NCBI GenBank assembly: GCA_002340985.1
Contig: DDNC01000018.1
Coordinates: 17,486 to 44,510, forward strand
Source of the DNA: Firmicutes bacterium UBA2530
Lineage (GTDB): Bacteria > Bacillota > Clostridia > Tissierellales > Sedimentibacteraceae
Length of the DNA stretch: 27,025 nucleotides
Reading direction: 5' to 3'
Shown: positions 7,692-16,409 of the stretch, piece by piece
Layout of the letters: the number at the start of each line of letters is the position of its first letter
Position numbering within the stretch: the first letter of the stretch is position 1
The notes under the pieces: model-generated
Databases searched by the model: none
What the model was told of the DNA's origin: nothing
The model's input: the letters and a program-made list of their open reading frames with translations, nothing else
Made by a program: the position numbers and the translations under genes

Positions 7692-8579
7692 ATGAAAGAA
7701 TATTTAGATTATTTATCCGATGCAATTGTTCAGTGCAGAATATCCATTAATGATGAAGGAAAAGCAGACCTTGTGGCGATTTATGCAAACAAACCCATAG
7801 AGTATATTGTAAATAAACCGGTAGAGGATATATTAAACAAAAAATTCACGGATATCTTTCCGGTTGTTCTGAATTCAATATTTGACTGGCCAAAGATCCT
7901 GAGCGAGGCCGCCATGACCAGCGACCATAAGGTAATCGAGCAATATGTGAATGGGTTTGATAAATTTATAAAGTTCAGCATATTTGGCTTCGATAATGAT
8001 ACATTCTATGTTGCCATGCAGGATCTGACAGAAAAAAAAGAAATGAAGCGGCTTCTTCTCGAAAAGAACAGGGAAATAAGGCATCTGGAAAATGAAATAA
8101 AGGCCAAAGCAAATATAGACATGCTTACTAAGCTGTATAATTTCCAATTTATAAATGAAAGCATAAAAAGCAGCATAACCAGCTATAGGGAGGAAGGAAT
8201 AAGCTTTTGTCTGTTAGTACTTGATATTGATGATTTCAAGAAAATAAACAAAATATACGGCATGAATCAGGCTGATAAAATCATTCAGGAAGTTGCTCAG
8301 ATATTGAGGGCAAATTCAAGAAGAATCGATGTTGCAGGCAGGTATGGCAATGATAAGTTTATGATTATCTTAAATAATGTGGATATTGATATAGCAAAGA
8401 TAATGACTGAGAAAATAAAGAAGGAAATCGAAAACTACGGACTGAATTTTGATGGAAAGCTGAGTGTATGCGGCTCAATCGTTGAATATGCAGGAGAAAC
8501 CATTGAAGAATTCATTGAAAAATCAGAAGATCTCACGTCTAAGGCCCAATCCATGGGCAAAGGCATAATTCTGTCATGA
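7692..8579 (+). CDS. PAS-GGDEF protein with degenerate active site
   Basis: A 295-residue cytoplasmic protein: a PAS-like sensor (about 1-115, ending in the typical DLTEKKE junction), a short coiled-coil linker (115-140) and a GGDEF domain (about 141-295). GGDEF proteins make cyclic di-GMP from two GTP. The metal and substrate segment LDIDDFKKINKIYG (177-190) is intact, but the signature motif is GNDKF (219-223) instead of GGDEF: Gly to Asn, and the catalytic Glu to Lys. An RxxD motif (R210 to D213) at the usual spacing for the product-binding inhibitory site is kept. It is therefore more likely a nucleotide-binding receptor than an active cyclase. No membrane segment is seen. The ribosome binding site is AGGGGCGG, 27 bases after recX. 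Confidence 0.85.
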   Translation: MKEYLDYLSDAIVQCRISINDEGKADLVAIYANKPIEYIVNKPVEDILNKKFTDIFPVVLNSIFDWPKILSEAAMTSDHKVIEQYVNGFDKFIKFSIFGFDNDTFYVAMQDLTEKKEMKRLLLEKNREIRHLENEIKAKANIDMLTKLYNFQFINESIKSSITSYREEGISFCLLVLDIDDFKKINKIYGMNQADKIIQEVAQILRANSRRIDVAGRYGNDKFMIILNNVDIDIAKIMTEKIKKEIENYGLNFDGKLSVCGSIVEYAGETIEEFIEKSEDLTSKAQSMGKGIILS

Positions 8580-8598
8580 TTATATAAAGAACAGCTTG

Positions 8599-8623
8599 AC
8601 ACCCGGCAAGGCCGGGTGTTTTA
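8599..8623 (+). terminator. Terminator between the convergent GGDEF and LysM genes
   Basis: ACACCCGGC (8599-8607) and GCCGGGTGT (8611-8619) form a perfect 9-base-pair GC-rich stem with loop AAG, followed by TTTATTA. It ends directly at the stop codon of the minus-strand LysM gene and may act in both directions, though the T-tract favours the plus strand. Confidence 0.9.
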
Positions 8624-9238
8624 TTATGTTATTTGGTTATTTTTTCGCAGGATATCCAGTATGTCAGGGTAATACTCTTCAATTATAAAAACCTGCACCT
8701 TGGACAGATGAACATTTTTTGAGTTTATCTCATCCATTAGTTTTGTTATTGCATCACTGATTATGGTGATTAGATCCTCGGGTACGCCTTGTTCTCTAAA
8801 AAATGGAGTTAATTGGGTAAAATCACTTTTTATTTGTGATGCTTTTAGCTCTGCATCTGACCAGTTTTCGCCATCAATGTCGGACATTATACTTTCCGAA
8901 TTTTTTTCGATTGAAGATATCTGTTCAGACATATTGCCGGCAGGGGGACTGTTTGTTATAAAAATGTTTTGCCCTACGGTAATATTCCCTTCACAGGCAA
9001 TCCTGGGATTTAACGAAAGCAACATGCTCAGAGGAATATTAAATTTTCCGGAAATTTTGTTGAGAGTATCATCGGGACGCACCGTATAGGTGAAGCCCGG
9101 AATGTTTATGACCTGTCCGGCGTAAACAGGATGTCTGTTTATCGGCGGATTTGAAAAAAGTATCTGCTCATATTTCAGTCCGAATTTTTTTGCGATACTG
9201 AATATGGTATCACGAGGTTGAATAACATATTTTAGCAT
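8624..9238 (-). CDS. Tandem LysM protein with helical C-terminal domain
   Basis: A 204-residue protein with two LysM domains at about 3-47 (YVIQPRDTIFSIAKKFGL) and 50-94 (YTVRPDDTLNKISGKFNI). LysM modules bind N-acetylglucosamine-containing glycans such as peptidoglycan. No signal peptide or membrane segment precedes the first LysM, as in several spore-coat or spore-cortex-associated LysM proteins of Firmicutes. Residues 105-195 form an acidic, helix-rich region that I cannot assign. The start has a GGGAGGT site 4 bases upstream. It may share a transcript with the flippase gene 91 bases upstream, since no terminator is evident between them. Confidence 0.8.
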   Translation of the reverse strand: MLKYVIQPRDTIFSIAKKFGLKYEQILFSNPPINRHPVYAGQVINIPGFTYTVRPDDTLNKISGKFNIPLSMLLSLNPRIACEGNITVGQNIFITNSPPAGNMSEQISSIEKNSESIMSDIDGENWSDAELKASQIKSDFTQLTPFFREQGVPEDLITIISDAITKLMDEINSKNVHLSKVQVFIIEEYYPDILDILRKNNQIT

Positions 9239-9329
9239 GTATACCTCCCATTATTTTATATGGTATATACTATTCTGGATATACATTTCTGTTCATGCTG
9301 AATGAGGATGCTGCATTTCACGAAAAGAA

Positions 9330-10715
9330 TTATTTAATGAGCCTCCTTGCATTGGCAATCAAATCTTTTGAGTTAATGAGGAGCATAATGATGAAGCATA
9401 TGCTGCCATAAAAAATCCAATGACGTATTTCAAAAATCATTGTCAGACTTTGAACTATAAGTATAGCAGTATTGGAAATCAGTCTTTTGCTGCTGAAGTT
9501 TATTTTAATAAATTTTCTTGTGTTGGCTGATCGAAGCACAAATACGGCACCATAGCTCACAAATGTTGCAAATCCCGCTCCATTAACACCGAAGTTAGGT
9601 ATCAGGATGAAATTGAGTACAATATTTATCAGGGCACCTATGAAGGTTGTTATAAGGGAAAGATTGCTTTTCTTTTCAACAAAATAGATGCTTCCTAAAA
9701 ATGTTGCCAGACATGAGAAAGAAGTTGCCATAACCAAAAACGGAACATATTGCCATGATGCATAAAATGCACTTGAAACCAGAACTTTTGTTATCACCTT
9801 TGTAAATAGAATGAGCACTGATGCGGAAACAAAGACAAGAGATGAATATGCCTTGAAAACATTGGTAAAAAAATGCTCTCGATATTCCGTATCCTTTTCG
9901 GAAACTGCCGACAGCTGCCACGCTTCTGTAAAAATGCTGGACAGCAGTGTTATGAGAGTAGGAATTTTATAAGATATGGCATATAGTCCGTTTGCCTCCG
10001 CTCCCAGCATATAGGCAACTATATATCTGTCGGATACATTGGTTATCCACCAGAAAATGGTTGAAGGAATAAGAGGTACAGAGTATTTAATCATATTTAC
10101 AAACGTAGATTTTTTCCGGGGCTTTAATTTGATGAATCTTTGCAGCTTGGCAGCATTAAACAAGAAAAGCACAGATAAAAAATCAGATGAAATTATGGCG
10201 TAAATATATCCGTTGATACCCAATTTAAATACCACAAGATATAAAATATTAAATGCAATTGTTGTTATGGTACTTAGGACACCGTCAAAGGAATACAGCC
10301 TGACAAGCTGTTTTGAACGTATAAATTGCGAACAGAGTGAACGGAGAGAGGACATAAGAATAAAAATGTATATGAGCGAGGTATAGCCTGAAATATATTT
10401 AATATTGGACAGAATGGACCACAATACCAGAAATACCGTGAATCCTCCAAAAATTGTAAACAGACCTGCCGAGAAAACATCGCTGGAGCTGTTGCTTTTA
10501 TCCAGTCCGAATCTTATTACTCCGTTTGCTATGCCAAGCGACATCATGGGAATAAGTAAATTTGCTGTCTGGACAATTAAATCCACAACTCCGTAATCAG
10601 CATTGGTGAGCACCCTTGTGTACAAGGGCAGCAGAAAAAATACCAGCAGCTTTGAGCTGAAGGTACCTAAAGCAAATATGAATGTATTATAAATAAGAGT
10701 TCTGTATTTGTTCAA
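9330..10715 (-). CDS. Polysaccharide/oligosaccharide flippase (Wzx/MOP superfamily)
   Basis: A 461-residue membrane protein with 12 or more hydrophobic helices. It starts with the family-typical pattern NTFIFALGTFSSKLLVFFLL and contains the conserved segment YGVVDLIVQTANLLIPMMSLG. Such proteins move lipid-linked glycans across the cytoplasmic membrane for wall polysaccharide, capsule or spore polysaccharide. No glycosyltransferases are nearby, so the substrate is open. The start codon is TTG, supported by GGAG 7 bases upstream and by a promoter at 10760-10787. It could also be a SpoVB/MurJ-type relative, but the N-terminus looks like Wzx. Confidence 0.88.
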   Translation of the reverse strand: MNKYRTLIYNTFIFALGTFSSKLLVFFLLPLYTRVLTNADYGVVDLIVQTANLLIPMMSLGIANGVIRFGLDKSNSSSDVFSAGLFTIFGGFTVFLVLWSILSNIKYISGYTSLIYIFILMSSLRSLCSQFIRSKQLVRLYSFDGVLSTITTIAFNILYLVVFKLGINGYIYAIISSDFLSVLFLFNAAKLQRFIKLKPRKKSTFVNMIKYSVPLIPSTIFWWITNVSDRYIVAYMLGAEANGLYAISYKIPTLITLLSSIFTEAWQLSAVSEKDTEYREHFFTNVFKAYSSLVFVSASVLILFTKVITKVLVSSAFYASWQYVPFLVMATSFSCLATFLGSIYFVEKKSNLSLITTFIGALINIVLNFILIPNFGVNGAGFATFVSYGAVFVLRSANTRKFIKINFSSKRLISNTAILIVQSLTMIFEIRHWIFYGSICFIIMLLINSKDLIANARRLIK

Positions 10716-10759
10716 TTTTATTCTCCGGCAATTGATGCATGAAATTTATCCACACAACT

Positions 10760-10787
10760 ATTATAAACAAAATTAAAATAATTGCAA
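10760..10787 (-). promoter_or_regulatory. Promoter of the flippase gene
   Basis: On the minus strand TTGCAA (10782-10787) and TATAAT (10760-10765) are spaced by 16 bases, about 45 bases before the TTG start of the flippase gene. It lies just downstream of the YdcZ-type gene stop, so the flippase gene can be expressed independently. Confidence 0.5.
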
Positions 10788-10803
10788 CTAATATAACAGG
10801 AGG

Positions 10804-11229
10804 CTATTTCATTACAAGATATAATCCGGTTATTATAAAAGACAGCCCTATAATTTGAATAAGTTTGAATTTGAGACAGAACAGAAAGGTGTCCATAAAA
10901 AAACTGCTTACAATTTGTGCGGTAATTACAATTGTAAATGTTAATGTCACACCCAATTTAGGTATGGAAATGGCTAAAAAGTAAATTGCCAACGCCCCGA
11001 ATATTCCTCCTGCCGACCATTTGAGAGGAGCATTTGTTATTTTGCCGTAATGGTTAAGGCCGCCGCCAAGGATGTTAATTATCAGCATGGTCACAGAGCT
11101 TACTGCCATACTGTGCAATGTTGCTGTTTTTGGCGTTATGGATTTTCCCAATTCGGAGGTAGCAGTAGCTTCAAAGGTTGTGAATAAGCCGGTCAGGATA
11201 GCAAGTGTAAACGGAACTATTTCTTTCAA
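10804..11229 (-). CDS. YdcZ-family (DUF606, DMT superfamily) membrane protein
   Basis: A 141-residue, very hydrophobic protein with four to five helices, the usual size of the single-domain YdcZ family, part of the drug/metabolite transporter superfamily; such proteins act as pairs or dimers. The start is set at TTG (11229-11227): AGGAGG lies 6 bases upstream of it, and the protein then begins MKEIVPFTLAILTG as family members do. The frame stays open upstream to an ATG at 11295, but that adds 22 polar residues containing the ribosome binding site itself. The substrate is unknown. It is divergent from the amidase gene. Confidence 0.8.
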   Translation of the reverse strand: MKEIVPFTLAILTGLFTTFEATATSELGKSITPKTATLHSMAVSSVTMLIINILGGGLNHYGKITNAPLKWSAGGIFGALAIYFLAISIPKLGVTLTFTIVITAQIVSSFFMDTFLFCLKFKLIQIIGLSFIITGLYLVMK

Positions 11230-11380
11230 AACATACCTCCTGTTAATAGACCTATATAAAAGTATTATGTAAATGCAAAAATTATTACATTGCAAATATT
11301 TTCATATTTGTATTAAAAGCATTATATAAAAATAGTTTTATGAGATACTATTAAAATGATTTTATATGGAGGAAACGAAA

Positions 11381-12544
11381 TTGTTCAAAAAATTAAACCT
11401 GAAATTATTAATTCTATCATTGTTCATATTAACCGCTGCATTTTCTATAACAGTTCATTCTTTGCAAAATACAGAAAATATTGATGATGAAGCTTTAAGA
11501 AAGGAGTTTGAGAGAATTTATAACATTCGTTCCGGTTGTCTTGTATCAGGCGACACAGGTCCTCTGAATGAGTTATTTGATACCTCCCGAAAATATGGGA
11601 TTTATTCTTTGGATCACGAGATTAAACGGGTGCTGTATTTAAAAGAGTGGTCTAATGAAAGAGGTATTCAATTTAAAAATATAGATTCTGTGGTGAGGAT
11701 TAAAAAGGCGACGGCTACGGGAGATATTGTAAAGGTCTCACTGGAGGAGTCGTACCGGTTTGACTATATTTATGATGATGATCCAAACCTTACACTAAAT
11801 TCTTTCGGAGTAGGAATACGACATACGGCGAAGATAATTAAAAATCAAGGGAAATGGGTTATTTATCAGGACTGGTACACAGATTGCTTTGAGGATGCTT
11901 TGCAATCCTATGAGCCCGGCAGCGCCGCAGTATTTGGATATTCAGACTTCGAGCTGCCGGTAATGAGCGGATTTCTGACTGCTGTGAGTAAAACGGGCTA
12001 CAACAGGGAAAGAGCGGTCGCGTATGCTGATAAATACTGCGGAACAGCCTGGGGGAGCGGAAACAATTATAAATACAACTCCAAGTATATGGATTATAAC
12101 GGAGCAGGAGGGGACTGTACAAATTTTGTTTCTCAGGTATTGGGGGACGAAGAAGCAGGAGGACTAAGGCAGGACACCACATGGCTTTGCAGTTTTCCAA
12201 AATACGGAAGAGGGTCAGGAAGCAGTGCGTGGGTAAATGCGGATGCTTTGAAAAATTACTTGATTTACAGCGGAAAGGCAAAAGTGATTAAGGCCGGTAC
12301 ATATTCCGAGTTGACTGCACAATCCCAAGAAGGTTCCAAAGCACATATTTCAAACTTGTGTCTTGGTGATATTATCTGTTATGAAAAAGGAAGAGGGAAT
12401 ATTGATCACTTTGCTGTTGTAACAGGATTTGATTCTAAAGGATATCCACTGATAAACTCTCATACAACAGATAGATATCATGTTCCGTGGGATTTGGGTT
12501 GGGGAGATAAAAAAATAAGATTTTTCCTCCTGCACATAAATTAA
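11381..12544 (+). CDS. Secreted Amidase_6-domain protein
   Basis: A 387-residue protein with an N-terminal signal peptide (basic FKKLNLK, hydrophobic LLILSLFILTAAFSITV), probably exported. Residues 30-165 form a mixed alpha/beta N-terminal region. The C-terminal region (about 205-387) matches the putative amidase domain of Firmicutes (Amidase_6): AVAYADKYCGTAWG, the candidate nucleophile Cys246 in GGDCTNFVSQVL, and His343 in IDHFAVVTG, a Cys-His papain-like arrangement. A wall-related amidase or peptidase role is inferred. The start is TTG at 11381 because GGAGG (11368-11372) is 8 bases upstream; the in-frame ATG at 11366 overlaps that site. It stands alone, convergent with the subtilisin gene. 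Confidence 0.82.
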   Translation: MFKKLNLKLLILSLFILTAAFSITVHSLQNTENIDDEALRKEFERIYNIRSGCLVSGDTGPLNELFDTSRKYGIYSLDHEIKRVLYLKEWSNERGIQFKNIDSVVRIKKATATGDIVKVSLEESYRFDYIYDDDPNLTLNSFGVGIRHTAKIIKNQGKWVIYQDWYTDCFEDALQSYEPGSAAVFGYSDFELPVMSGFLTAVSKTGYNRERAVAYADKYCGTAWGSGNNYKYNSKYMDYNGAGGDCTNFVSQVLGDEEAGGLRQDTTWLCSFPKYGRGSGSSAWVNADALKNYLIYSGKAKVIKAGTYSELTAQSQEGSKAHISNLCLGDIICYEKGRGNIDHFAVVTGFDSKGYPLINSHTTDRYHVPWDLGWGDKKIRFFLLHIN

Positions 12545-12584
12545 ATAGATAGCTATAACATCCTGGTTTTAAATGGAATGTACG

Positions 12585-12619
12585 AAAAAAGGACTTCACA
12601 CCGATATCGGGGTGAGTCC
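12585..12619 (-). terminator. Terminator of the subtilisin-like protease gene
   Basis: Read on the minus strand, GGACTCACCCCGA pairs with TCGGTGTGAAGTCC (12591-12619) through a long stem with small bulges, followed directly by TTTTTT (12585-12590). It begins 7 bases after the protease stop codon. On the plus strand only TTT follows, so it may be weaker for the convergent amidase gene. Confidence 0.75.
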
Positions 12620-12625
12620 CTTTGA

Positions 12626-13795
12626 CTATGAAAAAATTCTGCCTATATCCAATACACCGGCTCCCTGGTCGTATGAAGAAGCGCTTATTCGAGAGCACGC
12701 AGTGAGCAGCCTTCGCTTTATGTCGTAATGAGTATAGTTCGGGTTTTCGTTAAGCAGAAGCGCAGCGGCACCTGATACCATGGGTGCGGACATGGATGTT
12801 CCGCTGAGGGAAGTGTAGCCGCTTATGCTTTTATTTGAAAGGGACGTTATATTGACTCCGGGAGCAATCAGGTCTGGCTTTTTAATTCTGTCAAGGGTGG
12901 GGCCACGGCTTGAGAATTCTGCAATAACGTCGTCACTTAGCTCAGGTGTGCGCTTATCGTCCAGAGCCCCCACTGAAATCACGTACCTACTTGTGGCGGG
13001 AGACAGTATTGTATTTCTGAGAGGACCACTGTTGCCTACTGCCGCAACCACAATTAGGTTATTTTCAATAGCCCTGTTGGCTGCCTTGACCAGCGGGTCT
13101 CTTTTTTCCCTGTACTGAGCTATAGCTCCAAGTGAGAAATTAATTATTCTTGTTTTATAAACCTCCTTATTGTCTATAATCCACTGAACAGTGGCCAGTA
13201 TATCTGAAGTATTTCCATTTCCGTTTTCATCCAGGACCTTGATAGACAGTATATTTGCTTCGGGGGCAATTCCTCTGTATTTTCCTTTTGACGCATATCC
13301 GTTTCCGGCCAGGATGCCGGCACAATGAGTACCGTGTCCATTGTCGTCGTACATTCGTGTTTCCTTGTTTACAAAGTCCTTGAAGCCAATTATTCTGCTT
13401 GTTGGATATATGAGGTCTGCATGGGGAGATATTCCAGTGTCTATAATGGCAACCGTGATATCTTTGCCTGTGTATCCTGTATTTAAAACAAAGTCCGCAC
13501 CTACAGATTTCCTCGCTACATCCATCACTGCAAACACCTTTGAGTCGTAGCTTATGAATTCCACATCAGGATCTGCAGTAAGCTCCAATATAGAATTTAT
13601 GCTCATTTCACAGGCACAGCCATTTACAATGGGAAGATTACAGCTCAATTTATTGGATAAGGAAGACAGCCTTCCTTCTTTTATTCTCGTATCGTTTTTG
13701 TAAGTTATGATAACTGGTATGATGCTGTCATTGCTTGAATAAATCCGATCCTTTATTGCCGGACATAATTTATTGTAATTTATGTGATTTTTCAT
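12626..13795 (-). CDS. AprX-like S8 family serine protease (subtilisin)
   Basis: A 389-residue subtilase with an intact catalytic triad: Asp119 in VAIIDTGI, His154 in NGHGTHCAGILAG and Ser334 in LSGTSMSAP, with oxyanion Asn255 in AVGNSG. There is no signal peptide. Residues 1-90 look like a small inhibitor-type prodomain (IIPVIITYKND), and the junction VGADFVLNTGYTGKDITVAI resembles Bacillus AprX, an intracellular protease. The start is ATG at 13795, 6 bases after AGGTG; a GTG three codons upstream lies within the ribosome binding site. The gene is divergent from walR. Targets are unknown; a role in stationary phase or sporulation is only inferred. Confidence 0.88.
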   Translation of the reverse strand: MKNHINYNKLCPAIKDRIYSSNDSIIPVIITYKNDTRIKEGRLSSLSNKLSCNLPIVNGCACEMSINSILELTADPDVEFISYDSKVFAVMDVARKSVGADFVLNTGYTGKDITVAIIDTGISPHADLIYPTSRIIGFKDFVNKETRMYDDNGHGTHCAGILAGNGYASKGKYRGIAPEANILSIKVLDENGNGNTSDILATVQWIIDNKEVYKTRIINFSLGAIAQYREKRDPLVKAANRAIENNLIVVAAVGNSGPLRNTILSPATSRYVISVGALDDKRTPELSDDVIAEFSSRGPTLDRIKKPDLIAPGVNITSLSNKSISGYTSLSGTSMSAPMVSGAAALLLNENPNYTHYDIKRRLLTACSRISASSYDQGAGVLDIGRIFS

Positions 13796-13836
13796 AATAT
13801 TCACCTACCTAAATTAATTTATGCTTTTAATTAAAG

Positions 13837-13868
13837 TTGGTGTTTATTTTCAGAAAACATGGTATAAT
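13837..13868 (+). promoter_or_regulatory. Promoter of the wal operon, extended -10
   Basis: A consensus extended -10, TG-G-TATAAT (13860-13868), lies 28 bases before the walR start. The -35 region is weak: TTGGTG at 13837 would give a 20-base spacer. Extended -10 promoters often do without a good -35. The region is shared with the divergent protease gene. Confidence 0.6.
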
Positions 13869-13896
13869 AATTTATAAAGATAAAATGGAGGTTACT

Positions 13897-14580
13897 ATGC
13901 CAAAAATATTAGTAGTAGATGATGAGAGGCCGATTGCGGAAATAATTAAATATAATCTCCAAAAAGAAGGATATGAAGTGCAGACTGCATACGACGGAGA
14001 TGAGGCCATAAAGACAGCTCACAAAATGAATCCGGAACTGATAATTTTAGATATAATGCTTCCGAAGAAAAATGGTTTTGAGGTATTGAAGGAGCTCAGG
14101 ATGGAATATGTAATGCCTGTTATAATGCTCACGGCAAAGGAAGAAGAAAATGACAAAATAACGGGACTGGAGCTGGGGGCGGACGATTATATAACAAAGC
14201 CGTTCAGCAACAAGGAACTTATAGCCAGAGTGAAGGCAAACTTAAGAAGGGTTAAGCTTTCCAACATAAATGAGGAAATAAAATCTAAAATAATAAATGC
14301 AGGAAATTTAACCATTGATATGAACACCTATGAGGTGAGCAGAGAAAATCAGATAATCGATTTAACCAACAGGGAATTTGATCTTTTGAAATATTTGTTT
14401 TTAAATGCTGACAGGGTATTCAACCGAGAACATCTTTTAAAAGAGGTGTGGGGTTATGAGTTCGGTGACCTGAGAACAGTTGATGTAACTGTCAGAAGGC
14501 TCAGAGAAAAAATTGAAACAGAAGAGGACAAATATATAATCACAAAAAGAGGAACAGGATATTATTTTAAAAGCAAATAA
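13897..14580 (+). CDS. walR: Response regulator WalR (YycF), OmpR family
   Basis: A 227-residue regulator of cell-wall metabolism. The receiver domain (1-120) has acidic pocket D8-D9, phospho-acceptor D52 in LDIMLPKKNG, T79 and K101. The winged-helix domain (about 130-227) contains LTNREFDLLKYL and VDVTVRRLREKIE. The start at 13897 is chosen because GGAGG stands 5 bases upstream and the protein then begins MPKILVVDDERPIAEI, as WalR does; the frame is open further upstream but that stretch includes the promoter. In Firmicutes WalR controls autolysins and wall remodelling and is usually essential. First gene of the operon, 31 bases before walK. Confidence 0.95.
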   Translation: MPKILVVDDERPIAEIIKYNLQKEGYEVQTAYDGDEAIKTAHKMNPELIILDIMLPKKNGFEVLKELRMEYVMPVIMLTAKEEENDKITGLELGADDYITKPFSNKELIARVKANLRRVKLSNINEEIKSKIINAGNLTIDMNTYEVSRENQIIDLTNREFDLLKYLFLNADRVFNREHLLKEVWGYEFGDLRTVDVTVRRLREKIETEEDKYIITKRGTGYYFKSK

Positions 14581-14611
14581 TTGAAGGGACAACATCCTGC
14601 GGGGAGTCAAT

Positions 14612-16396
14612 ATGTTTAAAAGTATCAGATGGAGATTTATTTTAATTTATTTTTTGCTTGTATTTCTTGCTATGTCCATAGTAGGAATTTTTATAGTTGC
14701 GCAGCTGGAAAATATACAGCTTGAGATGAACAAAAAGAGCATAGAGGATAGGGTGAGATTCATTCTTGAAACCTCCAATGCCCTTAAGACAAAAAACTGG
14801 GATGAAAATATAGCCGAAATTCAGGAAAATATAAAAACTACCCAGATAGGCTACAATGAAAATTTATATATTATTTTAAATGACAAGCAAAAAACTATTA
14901 TTGCTGGAAGTTCTGAAGGAATAATAGGGCAAAGTGCATTTAATATTGCACAAATCAACAATTATATTTTGACAAAATCATTTGACGGAAGTACTGAGCA
15001 TATTGTTCCTCTTGACCAGTATGATGATTCGGAAAATCCTATCTTCTGCCATATGTCATATCCGGTAGAAACAGACGGAAATATAAAGGGATATATTTAT
15101 CTTTCCACAAATATCGAGTATATTTACGATACAGTAAACCAGTCTAGGGATATTTTGACCCGTGCCACCGTAATTGCACTTACGGTTACTATTTTTTTAG
15201 GAATGATTCTTTCATCCAGTATAACAGGGCCTATTAAGGAGCTTACTGTAAAGGCAAGGCAAATGTCCAAGGGAGATTTTGAGCAGAAGGTAAGTGTTAA
15301 GTCTAATGACGAAATAGGACAGCTTGGAACTACCTTTAATTTTCTTATTGATGAGCTTAAGAAATCCATGTCAAATTTGCAGCAGGAAAAGAGCAAGATG
15401 GAGACCACGTTCAAATACATGGCGGATGGAGTTCTGACCGTGGATACAAACGGAAACATAATTCACGCGAATCCTGTTGCCAAAAAGCTGCTTTCTCTTG
15501 CAGATGAAGATGAAAAATATGATGATGTGGTTATGAAAATTAAGGATAACATGGTTCTTACGAATTTGAAATCGAAAAATTATCACGGCACCGAAATTTT
15601 GGAGCAGGACAGAGAAACTTATTACGTTGATTACGCACCGTTCATGAATAATAAAAACGAGGTGGGGGGCGTTATTATTGTTTTCAAAAACGTAACCGAG
15701 CAATATAAGATTGACAAGTTGCAGAAGGAATTTGTGGCCAATGTTTCTCATGAATTGAAAACACCGATAACAACAATCAAGAGCTATGCAGAAACATTGC
15801 TGGACGGAGCTCTTGAGGAAAAACAAATTGCGGAGGATTTCCTGAATGTAATCAATTCAGAGAGCGATCGCATGTCGAGACTTGTGAGTGACCTGCTCAG
15901 GCTGTCGCGAATGGATTACGACCAGACGAAGTGGAAAAAAGAGAAGCTGAATGTGAGCGAAATGATTAACCAGGCTGCGAAGAAGCTTTCAATACAGGCA
16001 AGAAACAAAAATATTGATATGCATGTCAATATGGATGCAGAGGATATGTATGTGTTCTTTGATAAAGACGGATTTGAACAAATAATTTTAAATATTGCGG
16101 GAAATGCAATCAAGTACACGCATAGTGGCGGAAATGTGTGGATAAATGCACATATAGAGAATAAGAGCATAGCTATAGGTATAAGAGATGATGGAATAGG
16201 AATTCCTAAGGAAGATGAGGCGAGGGTATTCGAGAGATTTTACCGTGTAGATAAAGCAAGAACCAGAGAGATGGGCGGCACGGGGCTTGGTCTTTCGATT
16301 GCCAAGCAGATTGCGGAGGCTCACAACAGCACGTTAACTTTAAACAGCGAGTTAAACAAAGGAACGGAAATTGTAATTACCATTCCCAAAATTTAA
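14612..16396 (+). CDS. walK: Sensor histidine kinase WalK (YycG)
   Basis: A 594-residue membrane kinase. Helix 1 at about 10-31, an extracytoplasmic sensor domain (32-182, PAS-like by position), helix 2 at 184-205, HAMP (206-258), cytoplasmic PAS (about 262-365), HisKA with the phosphorylated His380 in ANVSHELKTPITTIKS, and the ATPase domain with N box NIAGNAIKY (494-502), G1 box DDGIGIP and G2 box GGTGLGLSI (555-563). This order is diagnostic for WalK. It phosphorylates WalR in response to wall state. The yycH gene begins 13 bases later. The length is close to the Bacillus protein. Confidence 0.95.
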   Translation: MFKSIRWRFILIYFLLVFLAMSIVGIFIVAQLENIQLEMNKKSIEDRVRFILETSNALKTKNWDENIAEIQENIKTTQIGYNENLYIILNDKQKTIIAGSSEGIIGQSAFNIAQINNYILTKSFDGSTEHIVPLDQYDDSENPIFCHMSYPVETDGNIKGYIYLSTNIEYIYDTVNQSRDILTRATVIALTVTIFLGMILSSSITGPIKELTVKARQMSKGDFEQKVSVKSNDEIGQLGTTFNFLIDELKKSMSNLQQEKSKMETTFKYMADGVLTVDTNGNIIHANPVAKKLLSLADEDEKYDDVVMKIKDNMVLTNLKSKNYHGTEILEQDRETYYVDYAPFMNNKNEVGGVIIVFKNVTEQYKIDKLQKEFVANVSHELKTPITTIKSYAETLLDGALEEKQIAEDFLNVINSESDRMSRLVSDLLRLSRMDYDQTKWKKEKLNVSEMINQAAKKLSIQARNKNIDMHVNMDAEDMYVFFDKDGFEQIILNIAGNAIKYTHSGGNVWINAHIENKSIAIGIRDDGIGIPKEDEARVFERFYRVDKARTREMGGTGLGLSIAKQIAEAHNSTLTLNSELNKGTEIVITIPKI

Positions 16397-16409
16397 TTAA
16401 GAGGTATTC

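Noticed and set aside
15371..15826. Long minus-strand reading frame inside walK
   Set aside because: It lies wholly within the intact walK coding sequence, has no ribosome binding site and a low-complexity, Phe/Ile/Asn/His-rich product; it is a frame shadow.
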